This document shows, in pieces, positions 13,281 to 13,634 of a stretch of 13,634 nucleotides of DNA. A model generated the notes under the pieces. It did not search any database, had not been told where the DNA came from, and worked only from the letters and a program-made list of their open reading frames with translations. Both the position numbers and the translations under genes were made by a program. This stretch comes from an uncultured Lachnospiraceae bacterium (GTDB lineage: Bacteria; Bacillota_A; Clostridia; Lachnospirales; Lachnospiraceae). The stretch is taken from the NCBI GenBank assembly GCA_902787595.1, contig CADAHD010000025.1, forward strand, positions 1-13,634, written 5' to 3'. Each line of letters begins with the position of its first letter. The stretch's first letter is position 1.

Positions 13281-13634
13281 TTATGCTTCTTCGGAAGCGC
13301 TGCCTTCCTCAGCCTCATCGGGCTCTTCGGGAAGCAGGTCCTTAAGGCTCAGAGAGATCTTGTGATCTTCGATGTTGAGATCAACAACCTTTGCTTCGAT
13401 CTCATCGCCTGTCTTAAGAACATCTGAAGGCTTATCGATGTGCTTACGGCTGATCTGTGAAACGTGCAGCAGAGCGTCAACGCCTTCTTCGAGCTGGATG
13501 AATGCGCCGAACTCGGTCATGCGGGCAACAACACCCTTAACTACGGTTCCTACAGGATACTTGCTCTCAACGTTCAGCCAGGGATTGTTCTCATCAAACT
13601 TAGCGGAAAGAGCTATCTTGTCGCCCTTGATCTC
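13281..13634 (-). CDS. rpsA: Ribosomal protein S1, C-terminal part (cut by the window edge)
   Basis: The frame is open to the window end, giving 117 residues. It begins in the tail of one S1 repeat (DKIALSAKF) and contains one complete S1 RNA-binding domain at about 26-98 (YPVGTVVKGVVARMTEFGAF, GVDALLHVSQIS, GDEIEAKVVDLNIEDHKISLSL). It ends in an acidic tail (PEEPDEAEEGSASEEA). The linker NPWLNVESKYPVG between repeats is typical of ribosomal protein S1, which helps bring messages to the 30S subunit. In many Clostridia the S1 repeats are fused behind the isoprenoid enzyme IspH; whether that holds here lies outside the window. The internal ATG at 13520 is within the S1 domain and is not a true start. 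Confidence 0.88.
   Translation of the reverse strand, partial: EIKGDKIALSAKFDENNPWLNVESKYPVGTVVKGVVARMTEFGAFIQLEEGVDALLHVSQISRKHIDKPSDVLKTGDEIEAKVVDLNIEDHKISLSLKDLLPEEPDEAEEGSASEEA

Overview
The window looks like chromosomal DNA from an anaerobic Gram-positive Clostridia-type bacterium, with Lachnospiraceae as my best guess. The grounds are a moderate G+C content by eye, strong AGGAG-type ribosome binding sites, an Rnf cluster in the order C-D-G-E-A-B as in clostridia, an ECF sigma factor with a membrane-bound partner, and a lipoprotein ApbE. No species assignment is possible from the sequence alone. The window is densely coded: no gene-free stretch exceeds about 210 bases.

Layout. (1) 172-1777 (+): an ECF sigma factor overlapping a single-pass membrane protein that is probably its anti-sigma factor. 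(2) 1793-2596 (+): a protein with two AP2-like domains around a degenerate HNH-like centre. It has its own extended -10 promoter that leaves no room for a leader, and two inverted repeats lie in its first codons. (3) 3791-4399 and 2622-3794 (-): a rhomboid protease translationally coupled through a TTGA overlap to a membrane-anchored, degenerate GH25 (lysozyme-fold) protein. (4) 4607-5578 (+): the flavin transferase ApbE. (5) 5568-10892 (-): a complete rnfCDGEAB operon. (6) 11102-12220 (+): a YprB-like RNase H-fold exonuclease with a bidirectional terminator behind it. (7) 12293-13135 (-): a CheR methyltransferase. (8) 13281-13634 (-): the C-terminal end of ribosomal protein S1, with its terminator.

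How the parts work together. Rnf couples electron transfer from reduced ferredoxin to NAD+ with export of Na+ or H+. RnfD and RnfG both carry the covalent-FMN motif DxISSAT. ApbE, which attaches FMN to that threonine, lies immediately downstream on the opposite strand and overlaps the end of rnfB by 11 bases, so the modifying enzyme and both substrates sit in one locus.

The least ordinary material is a family of short self-complementary repeats built around ATCCTTCGCTGCGCTCAGG. At least eight copies or derivatives occur: two at the convergent end of the AP2 and GH25 genes (one supplies the last codons of the AP2 protein), two between rnfA and rnfB, and a four-unit tandem array between rnfC and rnfD. 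Other points of interest are the near-identical leaderless start regions of the AP2 gene and apbE, the hairpins inside the start of the AP2 gene, the cysteine-rich tail of RnfE, and a near-perfect 21-bp palindrome before cheR. I saw no CRISPR array, insertion sequence, tRNA or rRNA.
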